A stretch of DNA of 64,000 nt from positions 62,895,001-62,959,000 of the forward strand of contig JAUMIR010000005.1 of assembly GCA_030847615.1 (NCBI GenBank), in the 5' to 3' direction. This document shows positions 43,817 to 54,515 of this stretch, piece after piece. Both the position numbers and the translations under genes were made by a program. The first letter of the stretch is position 1. Every line of letters begins with the position of its first letter. The notes under the pieces are model-generated. The model had not been told where the DNA came from and made no database searches. It saw only the letters and a list, made by a program, of their open reading frames with translations. The DNA is from Gambelia wislizenii (lineage: Eukaryota > Chordata > Lepidosauria > Squamata > Crotaphytidae).

Positions 43817-45496
43817 TAAATTCTTCATTCTTTTCTACAAGAATGAAATTAACTAAGATTTATTGCCCTTGGGACAGATGGGGAAGCTACCAACATGCAG
43901 GGAAAGTACTTCCCCAAGATAGATCAGAGTTGGTAAAGATTATTTTCTCTTGAGGTACTGTTTGACCTTCCAGAACAGGAGCTAGAGAACACTAAAACAT
44001 CTAGTTGGAACATCAGAAAGAAAGGAGAGTCTTTGGAAGAGAACTCGGGGGAGGACACAGTAGAAAAGGTTTTCTGAGCCAGAACTGGGGTTTAGAAAAA
44101 AAGAATATACTGATAAGATTTGCTGTCTAAAATCCCAGACTTTGAGCTCATGTTATTGATTTCAGCTTAAAATGAGCTAGGCAAAGCTTCAGGCTTAGGT
44201 CAGTAATTTCTGCAAAGCTTCAGCAAGTGTTCAGGAGCAGAAATCAGGAGGCAGAATGTCTTGTAGAAACAGCACTAGGAGGAAAAACTCTGAAGTCTGG
44301 AATCTCTTACAGGAATTTTGAGAAAGAAAACTTTTCTGAGTTGTATCTGCCTACTTTGAATTTCCTTAAGGGATGGTATTCCTTGCCTAACAGAACCCTA
44401 TGAAATTAATGGGGTTACCATAAGCTGACAGGCAACTTGAATGCACATACACAACACATGGCTCCTTTCCCCAGATGTTCAGGGCCAGGGGTTTTGCCAA
44501 AAGATGGATGAAAATAAAAAGAAGAAACAAAAAGCTAGCAAGTCATCCTTTTCAGAATTGCAGAATATCATTACAGAACTGTGATTCTCTAAACAAAGTA
44601 TGCCCCTGCACCTTGGTTTAGCAGGAAGTTTGGATTCCTCCCTCCCAAAATAAATGGGGTGAGTTGTTTCCCTCCCTCTAAATTAGAATTCATTTTTCAT
44701 TCACTTTATTGGTGCAGCCTCCAAAGGGTTCTGGAATTTGCAAAGTGGTCCCTGGCTAAGGTTGGACAGCCTGAGGTTCCAGGCTCTCCTACTACCCTCA
44801 TTTCCCCAGACTGCCTCCTAACCCATATGGGACTTTAGAGAAACTGTGGATGATGTGAAGAATGCAGGGGCCTTGACTGATGCTCTGAGTGTAACTTGCT
44901 GTCCAGTTCCTCTGCATGTTGCAAGAACAAGGAACTCCTTCCATGTTCTCACCACCATCTGGTAAACTGGGATGGGGAGCCAAGGAATCAGGATAGCAAC
45001 AGAGTGGGTCAGAAGTTGTGAAGCTGAAAAGCAGTGGCGGCGGAAGAAAGTGGTAGCAGGGGGAAGCAATAGTCACACATTTTACAGATATGGTAGTGCA
45101 GGTCTCCTTAAGTCTGGGAATGTTTTACCTTTGCACTGCCACATCTGTAAAACATGTGACCATTGTAATCATTATTGTTAAGTAAATGAGTGTAGGTGTG
45201 ACTTGTGATCCATTAGTCATCATCATTTATACAGAGCATTTATTGTTTGATTTTAAACACTTGGAACCACCTCTCCAGTACTGAAGGTGGCTCCTAACAA
45301 AAATTAAAAATAACAAAAATGAAGCAAATCAAACACAATAATCAATAACTGTCATTTAATAACAGGCAAGAAAAGCAGGGCAACCAAGCTACACACCTCA
45401 TCAGACTATTCATTCAATCCACAGCCTTGGAACAATGGCGTAATGTCATGAAAACCCTTCCACTATCACCTTGTGCAAATTGGCTCCTTTCATGCT
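43817..45496. other. Mostly unannotated; BovB-like tail at 44390-44460
   Basis: At 44393-44455 'aaattaatggggttaccata' followed by 'gcaacttgaatgcacataca' is a BovB-type tail from a SINE. No gene is recognised in the remaining sequence. Confidence 0.4.
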
Positions 45497-45645
45497 TGTC
45501 TAATGTGTTGTTGATTTGGCATCCCATCATTAGTGTACAATAGTAGTGTTGCTATGGATACTGGAAGTTGTTTGACAGTGTTGCTACATTCTCTGTAGAA
45601 TGTTGTAAAGCGCTATTGTCTCTCTTTACACTTTTCTGCTGAAAG
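45497..45645. repeat. Inverted repeat, left arm
   Basis: The segment 'gtctaatgtgttgttgattt' to about 45645 is matched in reverse complement by about 46155-46300. Shared parts include 'attagtgtacaatagtagtg' and 'tatggatactggaagttgtt'. Separation between arms is about 510 bp. Confidence 0.8.
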
Positions 45646-46154
45646 TCATTGGGTCCCAAGTACATTGTGCCAAAGTTGTCCTGGCAATTGTGGGATAGTT
45701 CAGGTAGGCTGCTCCTGCCTCTCCTTAACTGTGCATTTCAGTAAAATGCAGCATATCTTAGATGTGCTAGAATTTCTTTGGGTTGTGCTGTGTATAATTC
45801 ACACAAATTACACAATTTGTTTCAAATTTGATCTCCCTTTCTGGCATAGAAAACAGCCAAGAATTTTGATTTGACAGCTGGTTTATCAGGAAAAAGGACC
45901 AGGCTGAACTCCTCTCAAAAAGATCTTGAAAAGTTACTTTTTCAGACTACAGTTTGCAGGATCCTGCACCAGCTTACTGTCTGGGAGATTCTGGGAGTTA
46001 TCGGCTTAAGGACTTTATCAGACACATTGTTTTAAACATTCTTTTGCAGGCATTGATTTTTTTTTTCCTGCTGGCAAAAGAATGCCCCCCCCCGGCATTC
46101 ACCTCCTCTCCTGGCAAAGGCTCTTCCATGAATGAAGAGAAAGTGAATGGGTGA

Positions 46155-46300
46155 AAAGTGAAAAGTGTAAAGAGGAAAATAGCTCTATAAAACAACATTC
46201 TACAGAGAATGTAGTGACACTGTCAAACAACTTCCAGTATCCATAGAAACACTACTATTGTACACTAATGATGAGATGCCAAATCAACAACACATTAGAC
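46155..46300. repeat. Inverted repeat, right arm
   Basis: Reverse complement of 45497-45645. This arm lies inside the TNA-flanked MITE whereas the left arm is outside it, so the pair is not the MITE's own structure. Confidence 0.8.
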
Positions 46301-46655
46301 AAAAATAAAACAAAAATAAAGCATAAAAAGTCACACTAAGCACATTTTTTATGCACGGACAAGTTTAGTGAGTAAAAAATGGCGCGGCTGCCCTCAATCC
46401 TACCCGGAACAGTCACAGACGACACCGAGAGAGGGACGGCGGCGTCTGAAACGGACCCCCTGCTGTGCAGCAGCTTCGTTGCTGTTACGGAGGTTTCTTG
46501 CGTGGTAAGGGGCATCTGAAAAAGTCCATACACACAAAACTTCCAAGTAACCCAGGGTGGGAAACTTACCTGGATGTCCCAATCTGACCTGGAAGTTTTC
46601 GTGCCTCACTGGCCATTGTTGGGGTAAGTCCAAGATTTAAAGGGAGACGTATGGC

Positions 46656-49151
46656 ATGCTGGCCATGCCAACAAAAAAAGCAGCAGAAATATCAGAAGAA
46701 CAAAAAAACGATTTGAATAAACAAATTTCAAAATTGGAAATTAGGGAAGCAATAAGGAAAATGAAGACGGGTAAGGCTCCGGGCCCAGATGGCTTCTCTG
46801 TACTCTACTACAAAGTATTTGAAGAAGAACTGTTGGACCCATTATATAGATTACTAAATAATATAAATAAAGGTAAATGCCCAGACACCTGGGGCAAGGC
46901 AGATATATCATTAATACCGAAAGAAGGGAAAGACCTAACACTACCTGGAAGCTATAGGCCAATATCACTTTTGAATATAGATTATAAAATTTTTGCGAAT
47001 ATATTGGCGGAAAGACTCAAAAAAATTCTAAATAATTGGATATATGAGGACCAGAGCGGTTTTCTTCCTGGCAGACAACCAAAAGACAATATAAGAGTAC
47101 TCCTAGATCTGATAGAATTTTATGAAAAACATAACGAGAAAAAGTTATTATTGATCTTTGCGGATGCTGAAAAAGCATTTGATAATGTCAACTGGGAGTT
47201 TATGTTGGAAGTTCTAAATAGAATGGATATGGGAAAAAACTTCTGTGACTGGATAAGTAAGATCTATAGAAACCAAGAAGCACAAGTAATAATTAATGGT
47301 GAAAAGACCAAACCATTTAAAATTGAGAAAGGAACGCGCCAGGGCTGTCCGCTATCTCCCCTATTATTTATTACCATCATAGAGGTTCTAAATAGGAAAT
47401 TAAGAATGGATCAACAAATAAAGGGGTGGAAGTGGAAAGGAAAGGAGTACAAATATAAGGCGTATGCTGATGACTTGGTTTTTATATTAGATAACCCAGA
47501 AGAGAGTATAAGGAGATTGCTGGAGGTGATTGAAGAATATGGACAACTGGCAGGTCTAAAAATAAATAGGGACAAAACAATGATGTTAACAAAGAATTTA
47601 AGAAAACGAGAAGAACAAGAACTTGAAAAAATAACTGGGTTTAAGATTGAGAGGAAAATTAAATATCTAGGCATTAATATTACAAGTAAGAATGCAGAAC
47701 TGTTTGTGAATAACTATGGGAAAATATGGAGTGAGATTAAGAAAGACCTCAAGAAATGGGAAGAGCTAGATATATCGTTATTGGGAAGAATATCATCAAT
47801 CAAAATGAATGTGTTACCTAAGATGTTATACCTATTCCAAAATCTACCAATCGTAAAGAATGATAAAGTGATGGACGTGTGGAAAAAAGATATATCAAAG
47901 TTTATTTGGAAAGGCAAAAAACCGAGAATAAAATGGAACACGCTGACAGAACTAAGAGAAAGAGGAGGTTTAGCACTGCCAGATTTACAACTATATTACC
48001 ACGCGAGCGCATTGACATGGCTGTTAGAATGGATTAAACTAAGTAACTCCAGACTGTTAACTCTAGAAGGGTTTAACACAAGGTTTGGGTGGCATGCCTA
48101 CTTATGGCACAATAAGACAACAGTGCATAGCGAATTCAAACATCATTACATCAGAGCAGCAATGTTAAGGACATGGGTAAAATTTAGAAGGAAATTATAT
48201 ACGAAAATGCCCTTATGGTTGTCGAACCACGAAGCATTCTATAGAAGAGAGGATATATATAAAGGAACTTGGCTGACTTATAGAGATTTATTGAAAATGG
48301 AAGGAAATGTATATAAAATGAAAACCCAGGTAGAATTAAAAGCAGAAAACAAGGAATGCCATTGGTTATTATATAAGCAACTTCTTGAGAAATTTAAGAT
48401 GGATCAAAGACTTGTGGGGATAGAGACAGAAGTAACACAATTTGATGAAATTATTCAAGGGAATAATAGAAAAAGTTTATCAAAAATATATAAGTTATTA
48501 ATGAAATCAAAACAAGAAAAACAAAATACAAAACATTATAGGGAAAAATGGACACAAGACCTCGGTTATGAGATACCATTGGAACACTGGGAAGATCTAT
48601 GGGGTAGAGGTCTAACCTTCACAAGAAGTTACAATATAAGGGAAAACATGTATAAAATGTGGATGAGATGGTACCTAACCCCAGTAAATTTAGCAAAAGT
48701 ATATAAAAATATGACAAATCAGTGTTGGAAATGTCAGAAAGCTATAGGTACGTATTTCCACATATGGTGGAGATGTAATAAAGCGGTTAAATTTTGGGGA
48801 AGAATCCATAAAACAGTACAAAAAATATTTGATACAAAATTTCCATTAGACCCAGAGATTTATCTGCTTAATTTGTTTAATAAGATAGATAATCAATTAC
48901 GAAGGAAGTATTGGAAGGTTTTATCATATATAATGGTAGCAGCAAGAATAACTTATGCTAAATATTGGAAAACACAAGAGACCCCAAAAATGGAAGAATG
49001 GTTAGAGAAACTCCATGACATGTTTGAAATGGATAGACTCACGATTTTGCTAGATGAGAAGAAAACCCAAAAGGGTTTGGAGGAATGGGAGATTTTAAAA
49101 CCCATCTGGAAAGAAAGATGGGGGATAAAATGGGATATAAGAGAAAATTGA
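46656..49151 (+). CDS. L1 ORF2 reverse transcriptase and C-terminal domain, 831 codons open
   Basis: Reverse transcriptase of an L1 retrotransposon, which in a full element copies its own RNA into nicked DNA. The frame has no stop over 831 codons. The first 10 residues come from the MITE it landed in; L1 starts at about residue 11. RT blocks: KTGKAPGPDGF (about 38-48), GSYRPISLLN (about 97-107), FADAEKAFDNV with Asp170, GTRQGCPLSPLLF (about 229-241), YADD at 270-273, LAGLKINRDKT (about 300), and KYLGINITS (about 335). The C-terminal zinc-knuckle-like motif is CWKCQKAIGTYFHIWWRC from residue 690 (CX2CX8HX4C). The endonuclease domain is missing, so it cannot retrotranspose by itself. No host-gene function is implied. 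Confidence 0.93.
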   Translation: MLAMPTKKAAEISEEQKNDLNKQISKLEIREAIRKMKTGKAPGPDGFSVLYYKVFEEELLDPLYRLLNNINKGKCPDTWGKADISLIPKEGKDLTLPGSYRPISLLNIDYKIFANILAERLKKILNNWIYEDQSGFLPGRQPKDNIRVLLDLIEFYEKHNEKKLLLIFADAEKAFDNVNWEFMLEVLNRMDMGKNFCDWISKIYRNQEAQVIINGEKTKPFKIEKGTRQGCPLSPLLFITIIEVLNRKLRMDQQIKGWKWKGKEYKYKAYADDLVFILDNPEESIRRLLEVIEEYGQLAGLKINRDKTMMLTKNLRKREEQELEKITGFKIERKIKYLGINITSKNAELFVNNYGKIWSEIKKDLKKWEELDISLLGRISSIKMNVLPKMLYLFQNLPIVKNDKVMDVWKKDISKFIWKGKKPRIKWNTLTELRERGGLALPDLQLYYHASALTWLLEWIKLSNSRLLTLEGFNTRFGWHAYLWHNKTTVHSEFKHHYIRAAMLRTWVKFRRKLYTKMPLWLSNHEAFYRREDIYKGTWLTYRDLLKMEGNVYKMKTQVELKAENKECHWLLYKQLLEKFKMDQRLVGIETEVTQFDEIIQGNNRKSLSKIYKLLMKSKQEKQNTKHYREKWTQDLGYEIPLEHWEDLWGRGLTFTRSYNIRENMYKMWMRWYLTPVNLAKVYKNMTNQCWKCQKAIGTYFHIWWRCNKAVKFWGRIHKTVQKIFDTKFPLDPEIYLLNLFNKIDNQLRRKYWKVLSYIMVAARITYAKYWKTQETPKMEEWLEKLHDMFEMDRLTILLDEKKTQKGLEEWEILKPIWKERWGIKWDIREN

Positions 49152-49427
49152 AAAGGAAAAAGAAAATCTTAGAAGTAATAAGAAGGAAAACAGAGACAGG
49201 AAAGAGGAAAGAGAAAAGGGAGGAAACTATGCATAAGTTAAACAATGTGGTTAAGAAGGAAACAAGGAAGTAGAGTGTGGAATGTGTAAAGATATCTATT
49301 GGTAAAATATAAGCAGATTGTGTAGAATCGGTATAGAATTTGTGTTAATAATTAACTGTGTGAATGTATGAATGCTTTTTAGTTGTTTGAAAATATGAAT
49401 AAAAAATATGAAAAAAAAAAAAAAAAA
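46687..49427 (+). mobile_element. Young L1 LINE, 5'-truncated
   Basis: Bracketed by an exact 14-bp target duplication AAAAAAAGCAGCAG (46673-46686 and 49421-49434). It contains most of ORF2 in one frame, a ~245-bp 3' UTR, AATAAA at 49398-49403 and a poly(A) of about 17 (49411-49427). The 5' end lies in the ORF2 region just before the reverse transcriptase, so the 5' UTR, ORF1 and the endonuclease domain are missing. Such truncation is normal for target-primed reverse transcription. The intact frame and exact duplication mean a recent insertion. Confidence 0.95.
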
Positions 49428-49561
49428 GCAGCAGGGAGGTTTAAAACCATGGCTTTTGGGCTCTTTATAACTGCGAAAGGGCAACATCGTCTGATCAGCA
49501 CACCCTTTCATGGTTATGTGGTGTCCTTATGACGTCGCATTTTCTGTGTCTGATAAAGTCC

Positions 49562-49990
49562 TAAAGCTATCAATAATATTGCCTAGAATAGATCTATTAA
49601 ATTGATGGCATTTACATAATGTTGACTCAGTATTTAATAATCGATTAAGGGGTTCTGCTCTGGTTTGGACTACAAAATAAAATGCAAGATAGTTAAAGAA
49701 AAGAAAAGAAAAGAAAAAAGAAAAGAAAGAAAGTTACATTTATAAGATTTGTCACAGATCATAACCTAGGCTAGCTGATCAAGATTTTCTGGCCTTCTAG
49801 ATAGGGAAAGACAGAAATACAAAGTGAATAGAGAGTCTTCCTTCTCAGTACACTTATAAAACCATTTGGTAGACTGTAAAATAATCCATGTTGCAATGCC
49901 TGTTATACAACAGGTAACATGAAAATCTGAAGCTAATTGTCTTGCTGTAATGAAGATCTAATTCCATAAAGGATGGGTCCTCACTGATCG
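49562..49990. other. Unannotated, with (AAAAG)n run
   Basis: A purine microsatellite (AAAGA/AAAAG units) spans about 49697-49732. Otherwise nothing is recognised. Confidence 0.4.
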
Positions 49991-50000
49991 TTGCCAGTTA

Positions 50001-52232
50001 TTTTTTAATTTTTTTAATTTTTATTAATTTTTTAAATTAAACAATATACAATTTATTCACACAACTTAACGGACACATATAACAGTGATTCCCTTCACCC
50101 AGGGACTTCCCTTTACATTCATCCCTCTTTCCAAAATGCCATTGTTTCCCAATCAGGTTTGCATCCTCTCCCCTTTATTAATACATATTCTAATAATTTA
50201 CTCCATTTTCCACCAAAAACATTCTTATTTAGCCCTCCTTGTTTTTTCTTTAACCATATGCATTTGGAAGACTTCACAAAAGAGTCTGGAGCAATAAACA
50301 CCTGAGGCAAAGCACAAAAATCAGTGTGTATAGAGCCATCGTACTGTCTATCCTCCTTTATGGATCTGAAACATGGGTCACCTATCGCCACCACCTATGA
50401 CTCCTTGAGCGCTCTCATCAGCGCTGTCTACACACAATCCTAAATATACACTGGACTGACTATGTGACAAATGTTGCTGTCCTTGAGCAAGCAGGGATCA
50501 CCAGCACTGAGGCCATGATATTGAGAACACAGCTGCGCTGGGCAGGGCACGTTTCTAGGATGGAGGACCATCGCCTCCCAAAAACAGTACTCTACGGTGA
50601 ACTCGCCATGGGTCAGCATAAGAGGGGCGCTCCAAAAAAGCGATACAAGGACTCCCTGAAACAACATCTCAGGCTCAGCCAAATTGATCACCAACAGTGG
50701 TCTGCCCTGGCCTCACATCAGGAGGCATGGAGACACACTATCCACAATGCTGCAGCCTTATTTAAGAACTCATGCTGAAGAAGTCTTGAAGAGAAACAAC
50801 AGTGCAGAAAGAATCACAACCCGAAAACATCACCCAAGGAGACCTTCTGCTGTGCTTTCTGCAACCGGACTTGTTTATCTTGGATTGGCCTTTTTTAGTC
50901 ATCAGCGTGCTTGCAGAAGGCACAGGATGAGTCCTTCCTGAATCTTCGTTTGCGAAGAAAAGCCAGAGAGATATTTGTTAAGTTCTCATTTATAGCTATA
51001 TTCCATACTTCATTATACCATTCTTCTATTTGGTATTCACCTTGTGTTTTCCATTTCTTTGCTACTATTAACATTGCTGCTGTCAGCAGATTTGTTAATA
51101 ATTCCTTAACCATTTGAGATTCTTGTATTTTTTCACAATATGACAATAATGCTATTTCAGGACATAAAGGTATGTTTATTTCCTTCATTACTATTTTCCA
51201 AAATCTATGCACATATTTGCAATTCCACCACATATGAATATACGTCCTCGATTCTTGACATCCCCTCCATCACTGTGCTGAGTACTTTTTATCTATTTGA
51301 TTCAATCTTACTGGGGTTAAATACCATCTCCATATAATCTTATAATAATTTTCTTTTATTCTTACTGATAATGTTTTCAAATGATGCATAGTCCATATTT
51401 TCTCCCACTTGGATTTATCTATTACAATTGCTACATTTGTTTCCCATACCTCTTTAAGATAATATTAACTTCTTCATTATCCATTAACATTTTATATATT
51501 TTACTTGTAATACCTTTTATATTAATTTACTCTTGAATAGCTTGTATTATCAATTCCTCAAATTTTGTATTTTCTCTACAACTTCCCTCCTTTAACCATT
51601 TTTTTTGTCCATCGTTCTAACTGTATTAGTTTAAACCATGTGAATCCTTGCTCTTTTAATATTTTTTCCATATGATTCTTATTTTTCATTTTCCCTATAC
51701 ATTCCTTCAACCTTATTATTTCTTGTCCTCCTAACTTTGCTTCTACTTCATTTCTTAAATTTGCTGGGAAACCCTCCAGCAATATTACTGGCGTTAATGG
51801 AGATATTCCTGGAACTAATACCTTTTTATATTTAATCCAAATATCTAGTATATTTTTTAAGGAGACTGTACTTTTCTCCTAAATTTCTTTTTTGGTTTAC
51901 CAAAAATTATATTTCTTAATTTTAAATCTATTTCTTGTTTGTTTATTTCCATCCATTCCATTTCTTTTACTTCCGCAATACTATCAATAATATATCTCAA
52001 TTGATTCGCTACATAATATAGCTTCAAATTGGGTAGGCCTAGACCTCCTTTTTGGGGGATTTATACCATCTATTTTTATTAATTCTTGATCTTTTGCCTC
52101 CATTACAATAATTATTTATCATATTTTGCCACTTTTTAAATTCTATCTCTGATATTTTAATAGGCAGCATTCTAAATAAAAACATTATTTTTGGTAAAAT
52201 TTTCATTTTAACAAGTGCTATTCTTCCGATAG
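50001..52232 (-). mobile_element. L1 LINE, antisense, 5'-truncated, interrupted
   Basis: The 10-bp repeat TTGCCAGTTA at 49991-50000 and 52233-52242 brackets it. The minus strand runs from an A-rich tail near 50001-50040 back through ORF2 downstream of RT. Recognisable minus-strand pieces are MWWNCKYVHRFWKIVMKEIN (HxxWWxC block near 51230) and LRNEVEAKLGGQEIIRLKEC (near 51770). The far end near 52200 reaches the LGRIALVKMK-like segment (RT thumb border). Many stops and frameshifts; older than the 46687 copy. A zinc-finger LINE copy interrupts it. Confidence 0.85.
50252..50972 (+). mobile_element. Truncated zinc-finger LINE, copy B
   Basis: Plus-strand text 'catttggaagacttcacaaa' begins mid-ORF2 at the FGRLHKRVW block, followed by a YRHHL-type segment, VTNVAVLEQAGITSTEAMIL, LRWAGHVSRMEDHRLPKTVL and APKKRYKDSLKQHLRLS. 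Later come the shifted ASHQEAWRHTIHNAAALF and a terminal SHQRACRRHRMSPS. The 3' end is AGCCAGAGAGA, the same (GA)n type tail as copies A and C. It lies within the antisense L1; ATAT-like bases border it (50246-50251 and 50972-50977). Confidence 0.85.
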
Positions 52233-52417
52233 TTGCCAGTTATAATAAGTTTCAGGCAATATTTTTTTTAAAGATACACAATAAGAAATTAAGTAATGTC
52301 TCCAAATTCACATTCAGAGACTTTTTATTCTACCTTTTCTATGTATAAAGCATTCTAGCCAGAGATTACTCCTTATTCTTTTGGCCATTACATTACTCTT
52401 TTGTCCTACAAGTCTGA

Positions 52418-53050
52418 AGACATTATCAGATGTGGCAAAAATCACATGATTATGATGTCGCAGTAGTGTGAATGGGCCCCGCCATCGCATGATGTCATTG
52501 TCTTCGCATGGTTACTGTGTGCTCCAGCTGTGAAAAAGCCGTTGCTTTCAATTCATAGGACACACTGTCAACAGATCTTCAATATAGCTTTTTTCATGGC
52601 ATTGAAGAGCGTGCAAAACCATGTCCCTCTATAATCACAAGATTACAGCATGAATGAAAGGCCCTCTTTCCCCCGTTCCCATTCCCAGCAAAAAAACCTC
52701 TGGGTAAGAATGTGAAAATGAAGCACAGGATGCTCTTTTTATGAACTGTCCCATTTAGTCTGCACATTTTAAGGTTTGTTTCAGTGCTTATGTGTTCATT
52801 TACTTTATTAATAAAGGTGTTTTTGGAGTTTTAAGCACGCTCATGTTTGCTTGCGAGAACCTCGCCCATGCTAAATCGCGGGAGTAAACTCCCATTTTTA
52901 AAGTGCTAATGGTGGTCGTGCAATAATTACATGGTGGTTTTCTCACATGATTACAGTGACATGAGAAAGTAAGTGTTATAATGCCACTATGTTTCTGCTT
53001 TCCTCATTTGCGGAATTACAGCGGTTTTAGATGCTCATCTGATAAAGTCC
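52418..53050. mobile_element. TNA-flanked MITE, subfamily 2
   Basis: Left end AGACATTATCAG (52418) and right end CTGATAAAGTCC (ending 53050), with exact TGA/TGA duplications (52415-52417 and 53051-53053). The body matches 30649-31265 nearly end to end ('ggcaaaaatcacatgattat', 'cctcatttgcggaattacag'). 633 bp, non-coding. Confidence 0.85.
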
Positions 53051-54515
53051 TGAGAATTCGCCAGGCCTTCTGGGACTCCAAAAGTAGCTTTTCTACATTG
53101 TGAATTTTTAGCTTACTTTAAAAAAAAATCTAACACAATCATTTTTGTTCTCTCATGTTTCCATTTCCACATATTTTGAACTAATTTGTAAGGCACCCTT
53201 GTAATTGACCACAGTCCCCCAGATGGCGAGAATCCTGTTAGGGTCATACACATATGCAAGTTCCCTTTCACATCTTGTTGTACTTTTTTGACCATTGTAA
53301 ATAGGGTATATTCAATTCATAGTCATGTAAGCAGAGCTTCACAAGTACTTCACAAGTAACCATTTTTCATGTGCTTAAGTCTTATTGTTAGTCCTGACTC
53401 CAGCAGAGACACCGAATCAACTAGATTTATGTTTGTGTTGATTCACCCTTCAACAATTGATTGACTAGATTACTCTAATTGGGAATAACCACCAGAATTT
53501 CAGCCATACAATGCTATATTTTGGATGGTGTGTAACTATTTGCTTCCTTCCTTCCTTCAGTTCCTTCAGTCTACCACTTTATTTTGCCAGCACCTTCAGT
53601 CTACCACTTTATTCACTGGAATTTCAGAAACAGCTACAGTACATTCCCCATTGCATGATGAGTCTAATATGGAGGAACAATGTCAGATACACAATACAGT
53701 TGCACAATATTGATATTCAGTGGAAGGGGATGATGTAGTGCAACTGCAACATAGCTATGTGAATGTAGATTTACACTGCACAAGTATGGATTTAATTAGA
53801 ATAATCATGGCTATTATTGAAATGAAGGAGACAGGTTTCTTGAACATAGTCAGTCAAAAGTGCCTTTTGAAAGGTGATGCCTGTTCACCATACAAAACTG
53901 TGTATACCTCTATTGAAATGACTCACTATTGCTAAACAGTTCTTTTTTGTTTGTTTTTGGGTAAGGAATCAATTGCATTTGCTCAGTAAATAAAATTGCT
54001 GAATGTATTTGGAATTAAATCCATATGACAAGACACAACAATTCAATTACTCTACAATAATTACCTAGAACCTAATACTGTATGATAGTCTTCAAGGAAG
54101 GATATAGGTCTTTTGGCTAAAAATGGATGAAAGAGCCAAATTAAAGTGTAATTAGGAAAGCTTTCTAAACTAGATTGCTTATATGCACAAATAATTCCAA
54201 ACAAAGAGCAAAGCCAAACGAAATAGTTGATCCTTGAGAACTGCTGTTTCAGTTGAATAAAATGCCTTCTGTTTGTAAAACACTTTTAAGTTCAAGTGAC
54301 CACTTTTCAAAGAGACTGTATATATCTTGATTCCTCAGTTGAACAGAAGAGGTCTAAATTAAATAATAAGTGTACTGCCATTTTGAATGGCATGTACTTT
54401 AGATAATGTGGTGAAGCGTGTGCCTGTGTACATTTGTCTGTGTCTCTGTGTGTTGTATAGGAAAACCTATATGCCTACTGAAAAAGGGCATATATATACA
54501 GGTTCTTTGTAGCAC
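53051..54515. other. Unannotated, with small tandem repeat
   Basis: At about 53543-53615 the unit 'ccttcagtctaccactttat' occurs twice with a 33-bp period, preceded by a CTTC run. Otherwise no gene or transposon terminus is recognised. Confidence 0.4.

Larger units (their letters stand above)
46010..49561. mobile_element. TNA-flanked MITE, subfamily 1, split by an L1
   Basis: Left end GGACTTTATCAG (46010) and right end CTGATAAAGTCC (ending 49561) are flanked by exact TAA/TAA duplications (46007-46009 and 49562-49564). The MITE parts are 46010-46686 and 49435-49561. They contain 'acttccaagtaacccaggg' and 'ggtgtccttatgacgtcgca', typical of subfamily 1. An extra GC-rich block (46385-46500) and the right arm of an inverted repeat are also inside. 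A young L1 lies in its right third. Confidence 0.85.

Noticed and set aside
46010..46030. hAT assignment for the GGACTTTATCAG family
   Set aside because: Flanks do not show 8-bp duplications; 3-bp TNA repeats fit all five resolved copies better.
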